DNA of 64,000 nucleotides from Salvator merianae. Taxonomy: Eukaryota > Chordata > Lepidosauria > Squamata > Teiidae. The stretch is from positions 15,947,291 to 16,011,290 of the forward strand of contig QVOM02000001.1 of assembly GCA_003586115.2 (NCBI GenBank), read 5' to 3'. Shown here piece by piece: positions 33,441 to 44,939 of the stretch. Each line of letters starts with the position of its first letter. Position 1 is the first letter of the stretch. The translations under genes and the position numbers were made by a program. Below the pieces are notes generated by a model. The model saw nothing but the letters and a program-made list of their open reading frames with translations. It was not told the DNA's origin and made no database searches.

Positions 33441-33639
33441 ACATGTTCTCCACTCCTGTGTTAATCATCTTCAAAACAGTGTATAAGTGAAGCATTATCA
33501 AAATCTTCAGTAGCAATTTTCCCTCTTTGAGTTATAATCCCTTAAACTGCAAATGCATGCTTGCCTACAAGAGAGATCCCAGCAGGGTCTGAGATTTGCA
33601 GAGGTATATCCTATTGTATTTCTAATCTAGTCCTCTTAC

Positions 33640-33926
33640 TACCAGAAGAGGTGATGTCAGCAACCAACCTGGATTGCTTTAAGAAAGGGTTAGACAAATT
33701 CATGGAGGCCAGGTGTATCAATGGCTACTAAAATGGATGCCTAGGTCCTGCCTTTAGGTTGGAGAGACAGGCAGGATGCCTGTAAAGACCATTTGCAGGG
33801 AGTTGAGAGCAGGCAAAGGTTTTGCCTTTATCTTCTGTTTGAGAATTGTAGCAGCAATTGGAGGGCTACTGTGCTCGACTGGATGGGCTGTGGCCTGATC
33901 CAACAGGTCTCCTCTTATGTTCTTAC
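33640..33926 (-). repeat. Reptile AAGAACATAAG repeat, reversed, with its 3' part
   Basis: The plus strand reads CAACCTGGATTGCTTTAAGA, TTCATGGAGGCCAGGTGTAT, CAGGCAGGATGCCTGT and TGGCCTGATCCAACAGGTCT before CTCTTATGTTCTTA. It keeps the 3' region missing from copies 1-3. Confidence 0.7.
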
Positions 33927-34642
33927 AAAAAACTTCAGTATCAAACTCCTCCAGCGCTCTTATTGCCTAGACATAATGCTTTTAGTTACAATACAAATAG
34001 ATTATAATTTTTATATATGTAAATAACAGCACATTCACTGGTATAAATGGAAGAAAGTGGACAAGTAGCAAGAGTGAAGCAAAATGTGGTACCTGAAATT
34101 CTGGATACTAGTGCATTGCAACCTTTGCTCTCCCTATTTTGTTTCTCATTAAGAGCCACTCCTTACCAATGTTCATTTTCATGGATCTACTTCCACTTTC
34201 TATACTTGGATATTCCCTGATAAAAACAAAGTTCAAAAATAGGAGCAACTAGATGCACCTGAATTCATCAGGTGCAGACGCATCTACTTCTGTATGTGTA
34301 GTATGGAGCTGCATGAAATTTCTCAGGAAATAAACTTTTCTGTGCTGCAAGGCCAATATCCAACCCACACATTTGGCTACTGATAACAATCTAAATAGGG
34401 TAGCACATTGTTAATGTTTCTGGAGTGATATGCAGCAGCTGCTACAACAACAACAGCTATTACAATGACAACCAGGCTAAATAACAAAACTTTTCTATTA
34501 AAAACAGAGATATACAGTGATGTGATTTGATCATTTGGTGCCTCGTTCCTCTGAGCTTGTTCAGTTACCTTTTACTTTTGTGAAGAATTGCAGACTATCT
34601 GGTAATTAGGACTGTCTTTTTAGCTTTTGGCTAGATCTGGAT

Positions 34643-34793
34643 TACAATTAGAGTGATTCTGCACTGGCCAATATTCTGGACCACCAAGTGTTTGAGGAGC
34701 ATTCCTTCCCCCTTAGACCACACTAGCATGTGGAAGGGAGGCTCCTGGTATGCTTGCTGGTCTGGTATACTGGCCAGTGTGGAATCGCCCTTA
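34643..34793. mobile_element. Short family B hairpin element (about 150 bp)
   Basis: TTAGAGTGATTCTGCACTGG and GTGTGGAATCGCCCTTA form the outer inverted ends, and CCAATATTCTGGACCA / TGGTCTGGTATACTGG the inner arms. It is the same size class and layout as 3250-3392. Confidence 0.65.
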
Positions 34794-35240
34794 GTTGCTT
34801 CTACTTTAGAGAAAATCAAAAGTTATCCTGCATTCCCCATCAAATTTTTCAATGCATATCCACTGCTGAAGATGTGCTTTGCAGCTGCCATAACAATTCA
34901 AATCTGGGTACAGTGGTCGGTGGTAATGAAGGTAGCTCCACACATTTCCTGATTTGGGTATGACTCCCTTGCTCTTGCCACATTTGTGCATTATGGTTCT
35001 GTCAGCAAAACAGGGGAAAGGGACCAACTTCCATAGAGATAGCCCCCTGAATAACTAAACTCTACACTGAATTCACAGAGAGCGCTCTCTCTTGTGATCT
35101 CTCTCTCTTCTGCATACACACCGTTCTTGCTGGCATGATATTTCCCCTCTGTTGTGACACACTTTCAAAGTTATCAACATTAGACAACCTTATTGAGATA
35201 CGGATTGGACAGGAAATCAGTATAACCATGTCCTTACAGC

Positions 35241-35290
35241 AGGAGGAGGAGGGGGAAGAGGAGAAGGAGAAAGAGGAGGAGGAGGAGAAA
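35241..35290 (+). repeat. Polypurine (GGA-rich) tract
   Basis: About 50 bases of only A and G on the plus strand, mostly GGA and GAA. It is a simple repeat; triplex or H-DNA potential is inference. Confidence 0.9.
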
Positions 35291-36126
35291 TAGAGGGCAT
35301 ATAAACGGGAATATAAACACCTGTCCCTCATTGGTTTGCAGTGGGAGTGTATCTTTGAAACTCTCTATTGGAGGCAAAGAAACCTTTTGCATAAAGAATG
35401 GTAGGCAGATATGCATTGCTCGAGTAAAGTGTTCTCAAATAAGGAACTGGGGTTTTGGAAAACACATTGTCAACAGCTATTTACTATGCATTGAAAACTG
35501 AGTTCTGAATTCTAGTCCTGGACTCTCAGTGCTCCAGGCTGATAGAAATACAGTAATGTTTGTAATTTAGAAGACTGCTTTGAATGATTGATTGAAGAAT
35601 CCTATCTTAGAAGGCATTTGCTCCTGTGATTTTCTGTGTGCTAGAACCAGATATGATTTGAGGAGTTTCCATTAAAACTGATGATCTTTGCATATCCTAT
35701 TGTATTCCCAGTATAGTCCACATTTTTTGCAGAGCAGATTTCATCTACCTGTAGTTTTCTTCCCAGTGTTGACCCATTATCTGGGGCTGGAAGGGGCATT
35801 CCCAGGGAGGGGAAAAGAAGCTTTGCCCTTCTTTTGGCCAACCACAGCACAGCTGGGTTGCAACTCAGCAGCAGAATATGTGGGGCAAAACTGAACTTGG
35901 GACCTAGAAGCCCCGTTTCTCTCTGTGTGTGTATGTGAGAAAGAGATGCAGGAGGAAGAGAAGGGAGGGAGAGAAATAATTCTCTGCATATATACTGAAG
36001 CAATGTGCTGACCTTTGAGGGAGGAATTCCAGTCCCCAACTCCTTCTGCCACTCTTTATGAATTCTTGCAGGCATAAGGTCCCAGGAGTGACAAACAGAA
36101 ACAGATAGAGTTGTTGAGTGGAGAAG

Positions 36127-36129
<3 letters not shown>

Positions 36130-36160
<31 letters not shown>
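36130..36160 (+). repeat. (CT)n microsatellite
   Basis: Fifteen CT units followed by ACGCACACACA. Confidence 0.95.
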
Positions 36161-36162
<2 letters not shown>

Positions 36163-36707
36163 GCACACACATACCCTTGTACCTGATCCAAGCTCTGGGC
36201 TCAGATTCTGAAAAGTTTTCTTTCATTTCCTTTCCCCTTTGCCCATCAAGTCCTTTCTCCTTGTAGTGCTGCAAGGACTTGACTCACTGCTAGGCTTTGG
36301 GAGCAGCATCTCTGATTGGTGAACACCCCTTCTTTATTAAAGGCAGCAAGGCTCATTCAGATTCTTTCTCCTTGGGCGTGCAGGCGTGCATGAATATGGG
36401 TGGTTTTGGCTGAGCGCTAGGAAGAAGGAAGGAGTCAGCAAATTATGAATGCTGCATTTGGAAGCAGAGGCTGCGGCCAGAAGGTATGCTGAAGCAAAGT
36501 GAAGAAGGATTAAAAAGAAAAAAAAAGAGTGATGGGGAAAAGGACCAATCAGCAAGTGACAGAGGGAAGGACAGGAAATAATGGGTGAACAGGGGAAGGA
36601 CTTCTCAGAACAGATTGAGGATGAGAAGGAATACAGGTGTGCCCAATTAAAATCAGTATCAAGTGTGCATTACGATCCTGCTACATGAACTTGTCACACT
36701 CAGACTG

Positions 36708-36905
36708 AGGCCGTTTCCACAGTTGTCCTTGGTATCCTAGGCATCCCAGTCCCAGGTCCCAACTTCATAACTCTGGGTTAGCCTCAGAACTAGCACCCAA
36801 CTTCTGAAGACCAGGAACATTTCATTCATGGCCCTGGGAGTTCCCAGGGGGACCCATTCTAGCAGTGCCTTGATTTCTGGTGGCACTTCCTGTTATGCCA
36901 CCAAT
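36708..36905. mobile_element. Family B fragment, left end
   Basis: GAGGCCGTTTCCACAGTTG resembles the family B terminus at 60690 (reverse strand). A strong CTGGGAGTTCCCAG palindrome lies inside at about 36834-36847. The right end is missing. Confidence 0.3.
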
Positions 36906-37540
36906 ATGCCCTGCATTTCATGACTCTTACGATGTGCCTCAAATAAGGCCAAGCCATTATGCCTTTGGGGAAAGTAATGCAAAATGTCGAGATTTATGCT
37001 CAAAACAGCTAATTAGCAGATGAAACCCTCTTCTCCACAATCTTCAAAACAGTAAAATAAATTCCTGACCTGAATCAGAAAGTTCCAGTAATCTATACTC
37101 CACCCTTCTCTCCTATGATTTATGTGGCTAACACATTTTAGTTCTCCAGTGCTGAGGTAATCTGTTACTTCTTCTTTGGGGTTACCAGATGTTCCTTCTT
37201 CAAAGGAACATTTCTCATTTTAAAGGGTCATCCTTTACAGAAAAGCATCATGGCTTCACAGGATTGTAATGGATGTCCCTCATTCCCACACTTCACACCT
37301 TTCTCATTGTAAAATGGACGTCCCTCATTTCAGACACTGCTGCTCCAACATGCCCCTTATTTTTGAAACTTTTGATCTGTGTTCAGCCCTCCTCTTCTTC
37401 CTCCAGGTGAAGTGTTGTGGAGGAGCAAAAAACAGAACAAGCACACCAACATATGAAAAATTTTCTGGAAAGTTTTGCTTTGAAGTTGCTGTAAATAGGA
37501 AATGAAAGTGAATCATTTTCTGGAGTGCTATTCTTACCAT

Positions 37541-38015
37541 TTCGGGGGCTGTTTGCACTTTTCAGTAGTGAGCGTCTGCACCCTCACTAGTGAAGTGTGT
37601 CCATGCTGCGCGGAGGGCCTTATGATTGGGAACAGGCTACAGCCACTCCCGATTGCTACTAGACGAGAAGCACAAAATCATGCTTCACAGCTGTACCAAG
37701 AGCAGCGGGACTGCTCCCTGTACACAGTGTTCGCATTTACTGCTGGGTGCAAACATTGCACTGTGTGATGCTGCATGGGTGTGCCTGTGGCTGCACAGTT
37801 GTACTGCACCCCCGGTTTCTGTGGCAGCAGCTGGATGTTTCCCCAGCCACTGCCATGGTGTGGGTGGCCAGCATTCACACTGCGAGTGCTGGAAGCCCAT
37901 TGCTGGGATGTTTCAGCTCTCACAGTGTGATTGGCTGCCACACTGCAAGGTCTGTTCCATCTTGGAATGTTCAATTCCAAACATTCCAAGATGGTAAGTG
38001 CAAAAAGGCCCTTGG
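37541..38015. mobile_element. Family A element, complete
   Basis: It runs from GGGGGCTGTTTGCACTTTTC to GTAAGTGCAAAAAGGCCC. The left end has a type I hairpin (AGTGAG / CTCACT around 37565-37590). The right end has a type II hairpin CCATCTTGGAATG / CATTCCAAGATGG, perfect over 13 bp. The interior shares GCCACTGCCATGG and ACTGCGAGTGCTGG with other copies. The plus-strand frame 37626-37997 is its translation, not a gene. Confidence 0.7.
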
Positions 38016-38090
38016 AGACCCTACTAAGGGTCCAATCATACTATGCAACACTAATTGTTCATATCACTGGCTGTGTGAAATCTGACATGA

Positions 38091-38221
38091 GCCCTTTCTT
38101 CACTAGACCTTATTTTGGAATATATCCCAGAATAGACCTGCTGTAGTCTACACTAGCTTGTGGATGGCAGGCTCATATTCTGGGATATATTCTGGAATAA
38201 GGTCTAGTGTGCGAAGGACCA
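38091..38221. mobile_element. 131-bp hairpin element
   Basis: CACTAGACCTTATTTTGGAA, then TATATCCCAGAATA, pairs with TATTCTGGGATATA then TTCTGGAATAAGGTCTAGTG: more than 30 bp of nearly perfect arms. The outer ends GCCCTTTCTTCACTAG and CTAGTGTGCGAAGGAC resemble family B ends. Confidence 0.7.
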
Positions 38222-38224
38222 TGG

Positions 38225-39210
38225 TTTGTGATATAACAGTCCCAGGACCTGAAAGTGTGTTTGTCCACCTATGCTAGGTTTTCGAGATGTGGATGGCTCT
38301 TGAACAAATGTAGGACACCCAGTGCATAACTGTCTGTGTTCTTTGTGTTCAGCTTGCTCCCCAAGCTGCGATGCAGTGCAACAAAGGCACCAGATATAAA
38401 TTGTCCTTTGGAAGAAGAAAAGTGAGCAAACTTACAGTGTCTTAACAGTGTCTTGGAACTTTTTACTCTGTGGAAAACAGTAATGGAATTTTGTTGACAG
38501 TGACACCTTTGCTGATCCTAGTCCTAGTGATACCTAAAGAGATGTCACTTATCCACCAAACTGAAGTCTAGAGATGGCACTAACTTATAAAAAAGAGCAA
38601 ATAGTGGCAACATTTGCATATAATTTACATATGCAAAATATATATACGACTACTGTATATAAAAAAATGCTGGAATTTAAAACAGGAATACAGCTCTCTA
38701 CAGTGGGGAAGACTGGCCAGGTAATTTCTGGCCTTCCTTAGCCTGCTGTCTAAATGCTCTCTGCTATTCTTTATAATCATCTTTTTCTTGGGCAGTGTCT
38801 CCATTCTGATGGTTGAAGCACCTGGGCAGGTGCCTCTGTTGTAGCAGCCATCCTCTGGGTCTTGGCAAGCAGTTTGAAAGCTCCATTACACTCCCTGAGG
38901 CCTTATCATCAGGTTTCCATGCCTGCACACAGGAGGCGTCCTCACTCTCTGTGCACAGGCACAGCAGGTCCTCATGTGGATGTGGCATGTTTTGCTGTGG
39001 CAAGATCCTGGTTCAGGAGTGACCTCAGAGTTGATCCTTACAAACTGCCAATTCCATGCTTTCAAGGGACACTCAGGTCCAACTCCAGCATGTTGCAGTG
39101 CAGCTGTTGGTATCCTTGAAAGAAACTGGTGAAATTTTCATGTTCTCTGTGTTGGTTCATTCCATGTAAGCCAATCTTGACCAGGACTGAGTGATCTGGG
39201 ACAAGACTGG
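38225..39210. other. Stretch without a supported gene
   Basis: No exon or classified repeat. Overlapping frames at 38764-39119 are on both strands and have no domain. Confidence 0.4.
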
Positions 39211-39215
39211 AGTGT

Positions 39216-39287
39216 CAGCCTGGGCCAGCCCAACTTTGGAGAATGGGAATGAAAGTTCCCAGTCTCCAAAGTTGCTGGCTGAGGCTG
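39216..39287 (+). ncRNA. Pre-miRNA-like 72-nt hairpin (candidate)
   Basis: Read on the plus strand, CAGCCTGGGCCAGCCCAACT and TTGGAGAATGGGAA pair with TTCCCAGTCTCCAA and AGTTGCTGGCTGAGGCTG around a 6-nt loop TGAAAG. I count about 30 base pairs, broken by two single mismatches and one 2-nt bulge. Size and shape suit a miRNA precursor. It could also be a remnant inverted-repeat element. No known miRNA is recognised. Confidence 0.3.
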
Positions 39288-39289
39288 TT

Positions 39290-42174
39290 TCTGCTGGGTG
39301 CTCAGAAATGGTCCATTCCCAGGACTGTTTCTGGAAGCCCAGCAAAAGGGTGCCAGGTTTCATGCACCAAGTGGACTAGACCAGCCATCCAGATGATGGC
39401 TGACTCTCCAGTCTGCTTCTGGGAATACTTGGGAAACCACTTTTGTGCCAAAGCCACTCCTCTGCCTGGTTTTGAGCAGTCAGGCCATTCCTTGGGAGGA
39501 CCTGTCTGCTGTGCAGGCATGGCATTCCATGAGGGCTGCTGCTGCAGGCCGGCAGCCCAGTGCTGATGTTACCAGATTGTTCTGACCCACTTCAGTCTAG
39601 TTTTAAGCCTGACTTTCAGACGGTATTGGCCATGGACACCCTGATAGATGGCCACATGTGGGACGGGGAAACAAACAGGGTACAATTTTCCTGATGCTGC
39701 TTGATCTTTTGGTGGTTTATCATGATATCCTCCTAGATGGCCTCTTTGAGTTGGGAATGAGGGGAAAATCTAAAAGTGGGGGATTTTGTTGTCACTGGGC
39801 TGGAAATACCAAATAACTTTCATTGGCTCTGCTTTGAGTTTCACAATAAATGAATATTCTTGGTTAGAATTTCAGTACATCTAATGTACTGTCTAATCAT
39901 CCAAGACTCCATGCCTGCTTACTCACATGTGCACACATACAGAGAGAGGTGTGTGCATGCAACCTGCCAGTTTCCCAGCTGGGCATCTTAGGTGAAACTC
40001 AGAAAAGATGATGGTCTCATTAATGTTGCATCATTTCTTCCATCTCCTGTTGCTGCTCCCACTGCTTTGCCTAGTGGCCACAGAGCCAAAAAGCTTGAGG
40101 GAAGCAGTGGCTCCCTGACATGCATTGGCTGCACAGTGATCTATTGACCTAACTGACAGAAAGACTCTGTGCACACTCACTCACATGCATGTACCACACA
40201 CAGAGAGATGAGTGTGTGTGGCCAGCAGACTGCCCATTTCAGCATCCTTTTTGGGTTAGTGATCTGTGTGCTTGTGGAGGTTCAAGAGAGGAACTCAAAA
40301 AAGATGCCCAGCTGGTTGATCAGCTGGCCATGCGCATGCATCTCTCTGCATGTGTGCATGAGTGAGTGTGCACAGGGTATTCCTGTCACTTTTTGAAGAA
40401 ATTACTGTATGCGGGAAACAGTCTCTCCCCTTTCTATATTTTTTTAAAGAAAAAAGAAAGTTGGAGTTGGCATGGGGCAAGGAGAAAGGCAAGAAAGGAT
40501 GTCACTGTCACTGAATGCCCAGAAGCTGTGGCACTGGTAACCTTCATCTTATAAATTCTCCCAACAAGGACATTGGAGGGTGGGGAGGATGGGGACAGGG
40601 AGATATGACCTTACCCTCCCCTGAGAAACCAAAATTTGACTGATGGGAGTGCACACAATCACAGAAGGAAGAGGAAGGGAAGGACAAGAATGATGGAAAG
40701 AAAAAGGTACCCTATTACCAGTCTGAGGAAGGGGAAAATGAAAAGTGTGGACTAAGCAAGACAAACTGAGTGAGCACTAAATTAGATGGGTGTGATAAAA
40801 CCAATAATGGGTGAGACTCCATTGTGCCCTAAGACGGACTAATCTTTTGTGGTGTGACTAAAATAAATTCCAGAATAGCTCTTTGAAGTGTCCTTCAAAC
40901 AAGAATATCTTTTTCTTTAACCTTCACAGTGATTCCAATATCACATTTTTCTGACACTTTTAGCCTTTTCTTGACAATTAAGTGTTATAACTAACAAAGG
41001 CTTTATGTATTGCTCTGGGTTAATTTTCAGGGAATTATTCAATGCCATACAATACTTAAAATCAATTTAACAATTGGAATATCAGTTTCTCCAAGCCATT
41101 TTTGGTGATTGTTGGCAATTTGATATTTTGGGGTAGTCTTCTACCCCAAAGTAATATAAAATGTGTTTTCCTATATTTTTAAACTCAGAAGTGATTTATG
41201 AAATTAATTTGTATTGCTTCTGTGACTTATATGACAGTAAAAAATAGAGAGATCATTAAAATTTATTCTTAGAAATTCAAGCTCTATACCAAAATCAAGT
41301 TCCTATCTAACAATACAAGATCATGCCTACTTTGGTGAGTTATTTGCAAATACAGCAAACATTTTGGAGATTGCTAAACAAAACAGTTAACTCTTAAATA
41401 AAACTGTATAATGTTCACACATAATAGGGGAAGTTGGAAATCTCATTAAAAAAACCTGAGCTTTTAAAATTTCCAAATGACTCCATAGTTTTTAAATGGA
41501 GCATGGGAGAGACATAGGAAGGAGCAATCTGGAAAAAAATGGCAGACAGAGAAAACCCAACACATTCCCTTTGCCCTTCAAGCACTGGTCCAAGCCCTTG
41601 ACTAAAATGAAACAAAAGATCTTGCTTTACAGTCTCAGGTTTGTTTGCAATGGATTTAAAATTTGCATTTCTGTCCATAACTGTGCAAAGAAAAACAAAA
41701 CAATAAAATCATTGTTCATTGCGAAGTCAGGTTTCGCCTCCAGTCCCATCCCAGCCCAAGACAGGGTAACTGAGATGTCATCAGCAGGTCGAAGGTCAAA
41801 TATTTGTTTGTTTCTTCAGCCACCAGGAAGGTTCATGAACTCGCACCTATTCAGCAAGGCCTGCTGGGAAAGTGCTGGTACAATGGCCTCCGCTCTGACT
41901 GCCTGACAATGGAGAAGCACGTCCTTGAAAACGGCTGTTTGTCCAGCATTGCAAGCTAGGGCCAGTTGCTATGACAACCAACCAGCTCTAGAGACACCTA
42001 TCTTTTCTACTCCCTCCCCATCCTGCCATCACTAGGAAAAGCAGACTGATGAGAAACTTGACACAGCTGTTCAAGGTTGCAAAGGATGGGAAGTAGCCAG
42101 ATACTACCTTTGCTTGCCATTTATTAAAATATGGCATATATCTTATGAAATGGTGATATCTGTAAGCTTTCAGG
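39290..42174. other. Quiet stretch, AT-rich from 40.8 kb, without repeats recognised
   Basis: From about 40.8 to 41.5 kb the sequence is AT-rich, free of recognised repeats, and has a perfect 10-bp-arm hairpin at 41127-41150. No exon is recognised; frame 41496-41906 (136 codons) has no domain. Confidence 0.4.
41127..41150. other. Perfect small hairpin
   Basis: TTTGGGGTAG and CTACCCCAAA are perfect 10-bp arms around TCTT. Its role is unknown. Confidence 0.6.
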
Positions 42175-42182
42175 CTTGTGAG

Positions 42183-42527
42183 TAGAGCTGTGCAAAATTT
42201 GATTCATGTTGGCAAATTTGATCGAATATTTCGCATTCATGGATATTCAAACGGAATTTAAAATGTTGTTTTTCTTTTTTTCAGAGTTCGATAGAAACGA
42301 ACCAGTATCTCCTCCCGCGAAAGCTGAATATTTCATCAAATATTTGCATTTTTGCTGTGTTTTAATGCATGAAAAAGGAATTTTCAATGGGCAAAACATT
42401 GTGAAAACTCTAAAAGAAAACACGAAAAATCACTTTTACAATGTTGCAATTTGCTGACAAATAAAAAATACGGGGGTTCGCTTCGACAGTGAATTGAAAA
42501 TACAAATTTCATTCATGTGCATCCCTA
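42183..42527. mobile_element. 345-bp AT-rich hAT-type element with perfect 8-bp duplication
   Basis: It begins TAGAGCTGTGCAAAATTTGA and ends CATTCATGTGCATCCCTA, inverted ends of TAGrGmTGTGCA. It is flanked by perfect CTTGTGAG copies at 42175-42182 and 42528-42535, the 8-bp duplication typical of hAT elements. The relative at 29260 is in the opposite orientation. The 83-codon frame inside is not a transposase. Confidence 0.85.
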
Positions 42528-42962
42528 CTTGTGAGTCTTTCGCAAGTCCAAGGATATGTTTTTAGGACTCACACTTCTTTCTCCTGCCTCCTTTCAAAGA
42601 AAAAGTCACAGCTCATTCTCAAGATCACTTGTTGCATCTATCGATTGTTCTTTTGGTTGGGGATTTATGGGTCACCGAGATGGAAAGTGAGTGAAAGGGA
42701 AAGAAAATGCATAGTTGAAAAAGATGTTCAAAGTCAATTGCACGTATTAATGTATCCATCCAGATGCAAATTGGGAAATAATTGTTATGTTTTAAACAAA
42801 CACAAGCCTTCTTTTTAATCAGTGTGAGGAATACAATAGTGATTAAGTGATATTGGCCCTTGTTCTGGCTGCTGGACAAGTGATATTGAAGTAACCCTCC
42901 CATCCCATCTTCTCTTCTCAGTGGTCTGTATTTAAACTGTTTTTTTGGGGACAGTCTGGAAA

Positions 42963-43015
42963 TAGTAATGATGCTGATGGGAATTGTAGTCCAAAGCCAC
43001 TGGAGGGCACTATGT
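42963..43015. mobile_element. Half-copy of the ACAACTCCC element
   Basis: GATGGGAATTGTAGTCCAAA followed by GCCACTGGAGGGCACTATG matches the right arm of the element at 12031-12160. It carries a CTCF-like CCACTGGAGGGCAC. Confidence 0.45.
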
Positions 43016-43019
43016 GGGG

Positions 43020-44075
43020 GAAGGCCTTGGGTGGGCATTCTGCTTCTGTAGAAAAGCCTCTTCTGCAGCTGCCTGCAATGGCTATGTCCCCAGTGAGGGA
43101 CCTACAGTGTGAGTCGAAATTAGAAGATGTATTCAGCTATGTCAGGGAATCCAGATGTGTCTCCTCATCAGCAGCTGCTGCGCATGGAGACGCCTGCCTC
43201 CTCCTGCAGTTCCCCTTCAGTGGATCGGGCTGACTGGACTTAAAGAAACAATAGCCTGCAGGCTACATTCTGTGCAATGTAAAATGCCGGTGAGAACGTC
43301 TCCAGCACGATCTCTCTTTTCTCTCTGCGGTGAAGAAGGGATTTCTCCATGGCCCTCAGACCGGGCTAAGGACAGGACACCTTGGTTCTCAAGGCACAGA
43401 GTGGGGGAGAAAAGGATGCAAAATCTATTCTGTTAAAGGATGCAAGTGAGCCAAGTGCAGCAATTATGAAGAAGGATTTATGTTTGCCTGCCTTTAATCG
43501 GAAACTTGGTGTCAACAAGAAAAATCTCTGCTGTCCGGAGCACTGGCTCCCTGCTTTATCATTATTATTGTACAGAAGGTTTATTTTGAAATTTAAGGCA
43601 AAGATGGCTTTTAAATTAAATTTAACATAGGATTTGCTACTTGGAACATGATGAGGGCGAGGTGTCCTTTGGAGTCTAATGACTCTGGGGACAGCCCCCA
43701 CTCACCCAACCAAATGTTGAACAGCTGGGGACTGCGTATGCCCCGCCTCTGTCACCCCATCCCCTCCCTCCGTGAAAACTCCCTCACTTGCTGTGTCCAG
43801 TCCGTGGGAGGGGAGGAAATAACAAATGAGAGACTTGTTTTTTTTTTTTTTTTTAATGCACTGCATTGCACTGAAACCAGAAAATGTCTGCTTTTGTGAA
43901 AAGGTGGCACTAGATATGTTTTAAATTAGCAATGGAAAAAGAGAAGAAAAGTATTTAAAAAGAGGTGATGTGAAATTGAAAATGGGCATATTAAAGGTAG
44001 GTGCCCATTTTTAATTAGTCAATATTTTTAACCCTCAGCTTTATAGCTGGGGTAAATTTGCACCCCAGTCAAGGG
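43020..44075. other. Unique DNA; poly-T at 43838-43854 and a hairpin at 43979-44011
   Basis: AAAATGGGCA (43979-43988) and TGCCCATTTT (44002-44011) are perfect 10-bp inverted arms with a 13-nt loop, next to TTAATTAG. No exon recognised. Confidence 0.45.
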
Positions 44076-44086
44076 AAAGTATAGAT

Positions 44087-44278
44087 CAGCGACGGCTTGT
44101 CGTTTTAAGTGCGGGTGTTCGCATGTCACTGGAAGGGAAGATCACTGGCCACGAAACACACCCCTCCCTGGGTGGGTCTTGCAGTGGCCTACTGTGGCAA
44201 AACGGAGACCTCACTGCCAGTGATTTCCTTTTCCAGCGACATGCGAACACCCGTTCTTAAAGCAACAAGCCATCACTG
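44087..44278. mobile_element. hAT-type element, 192 bp
   Basis: The ends CAGCGACGGCTTGTCGTTTT and AAGCAACAAGCCATCACTG, with inner arms GCGGGTGTTCGCATGTC and GACATGCGAACACCCG, are inverted. Flanking 8-mers GTATAGAT (44079-44086) and GTGTAGAT (44279-44286) match at 7 of 8. The terminus resembles that of 17116-17322 (CAGCGrnGGC). No coding capacity. Confidence 0.85.
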
Positions 44279-44784
44279 GTGTAGATGTTGTTTTTGTACG
44301 CAGTTTGAAAGATATTATTATGCTTTGTAATTTTACAGTTTTTAGACACTCTCGAACCCACAGCCCCGGGAAAAATTGTTGCAGGAACAAGGTCAAATCG
44401 TATATGATTTTGCTGCAGGGATTAAAAACAAGTAGGATACAAAACCACTGGACTGTCCAGGTTTTATAATTTTTCACCAGTACGATCTTAAAAGTACCGT
44501 GCGAAAAGATTTATGGAAAGGTACTCCTATGGGTAAACTGACAGAATGTCCAGAAAGCTTCATCTTGGAATTTCATTAGAAATAGCCAAGGGGTCAGGGA
44601 AGGAGAGGAGCAACTCTTGATATTGAGTCCTCCCTTTCAGCTGTCACCATGCAGGAACCATCTTGTCTGTAGGGAATGGAAGAAAAAAAGGAAAGTAAAA
44701 GTTTTTGACTGTTGCAAGGACTCTGTTGCTGCAGAGTGCCCCTCTTCCCTCCCAGACCATTTTCCTTTTGTGTCATTTCCTTTT

Positions 44785-44935
44785 AGATTGTAAGCCTGAG
44801 GGCAGGGACTTGTCTAAGATTATATACTGTAAGATGCTCTGAGAGTCTTCTGGCTTAAGGACAGCATATAAATGGAATAAATGGAATACATACATAAATA
44901 AATGGAATAAATATATAAATAAATATTCAGATGAC
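44785..44935 (+). mobile_element. LINE 3'-end remnant
   Basis: AGATTGTAAGCCTGAGGGCA, GGGACTTGTCTAAGATTATA and AGGACAGCATATAAATGG with AATAAATG repeats match the common reptile LINE 3' end (L2/CR1 group; clade not resolved). An AATAAATAA-rich tail lies at 44875-44930. Confidence 0.55.
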
Positions 44936-44939
44936 CACA

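Larger units (their letters stand above)
33930..36705. other. Unique DNA with simple repeats; no supported gene
   Basis: Frame 35641-36168 (minus, 175 codons) reads through the CT microsatellite as REREREREE and is an artefact. No exon recognised. Confidence 0.45.

Noticed and set aside
35641..36168. 175-codon minus-strand frame
   Set aside because: It reads through the (CT)n tract as REREREREE and has no other recognisable feature.
37626..37997. 123-codon frame
   Set aside because: It is the translation of the family A element at 37541-38015.
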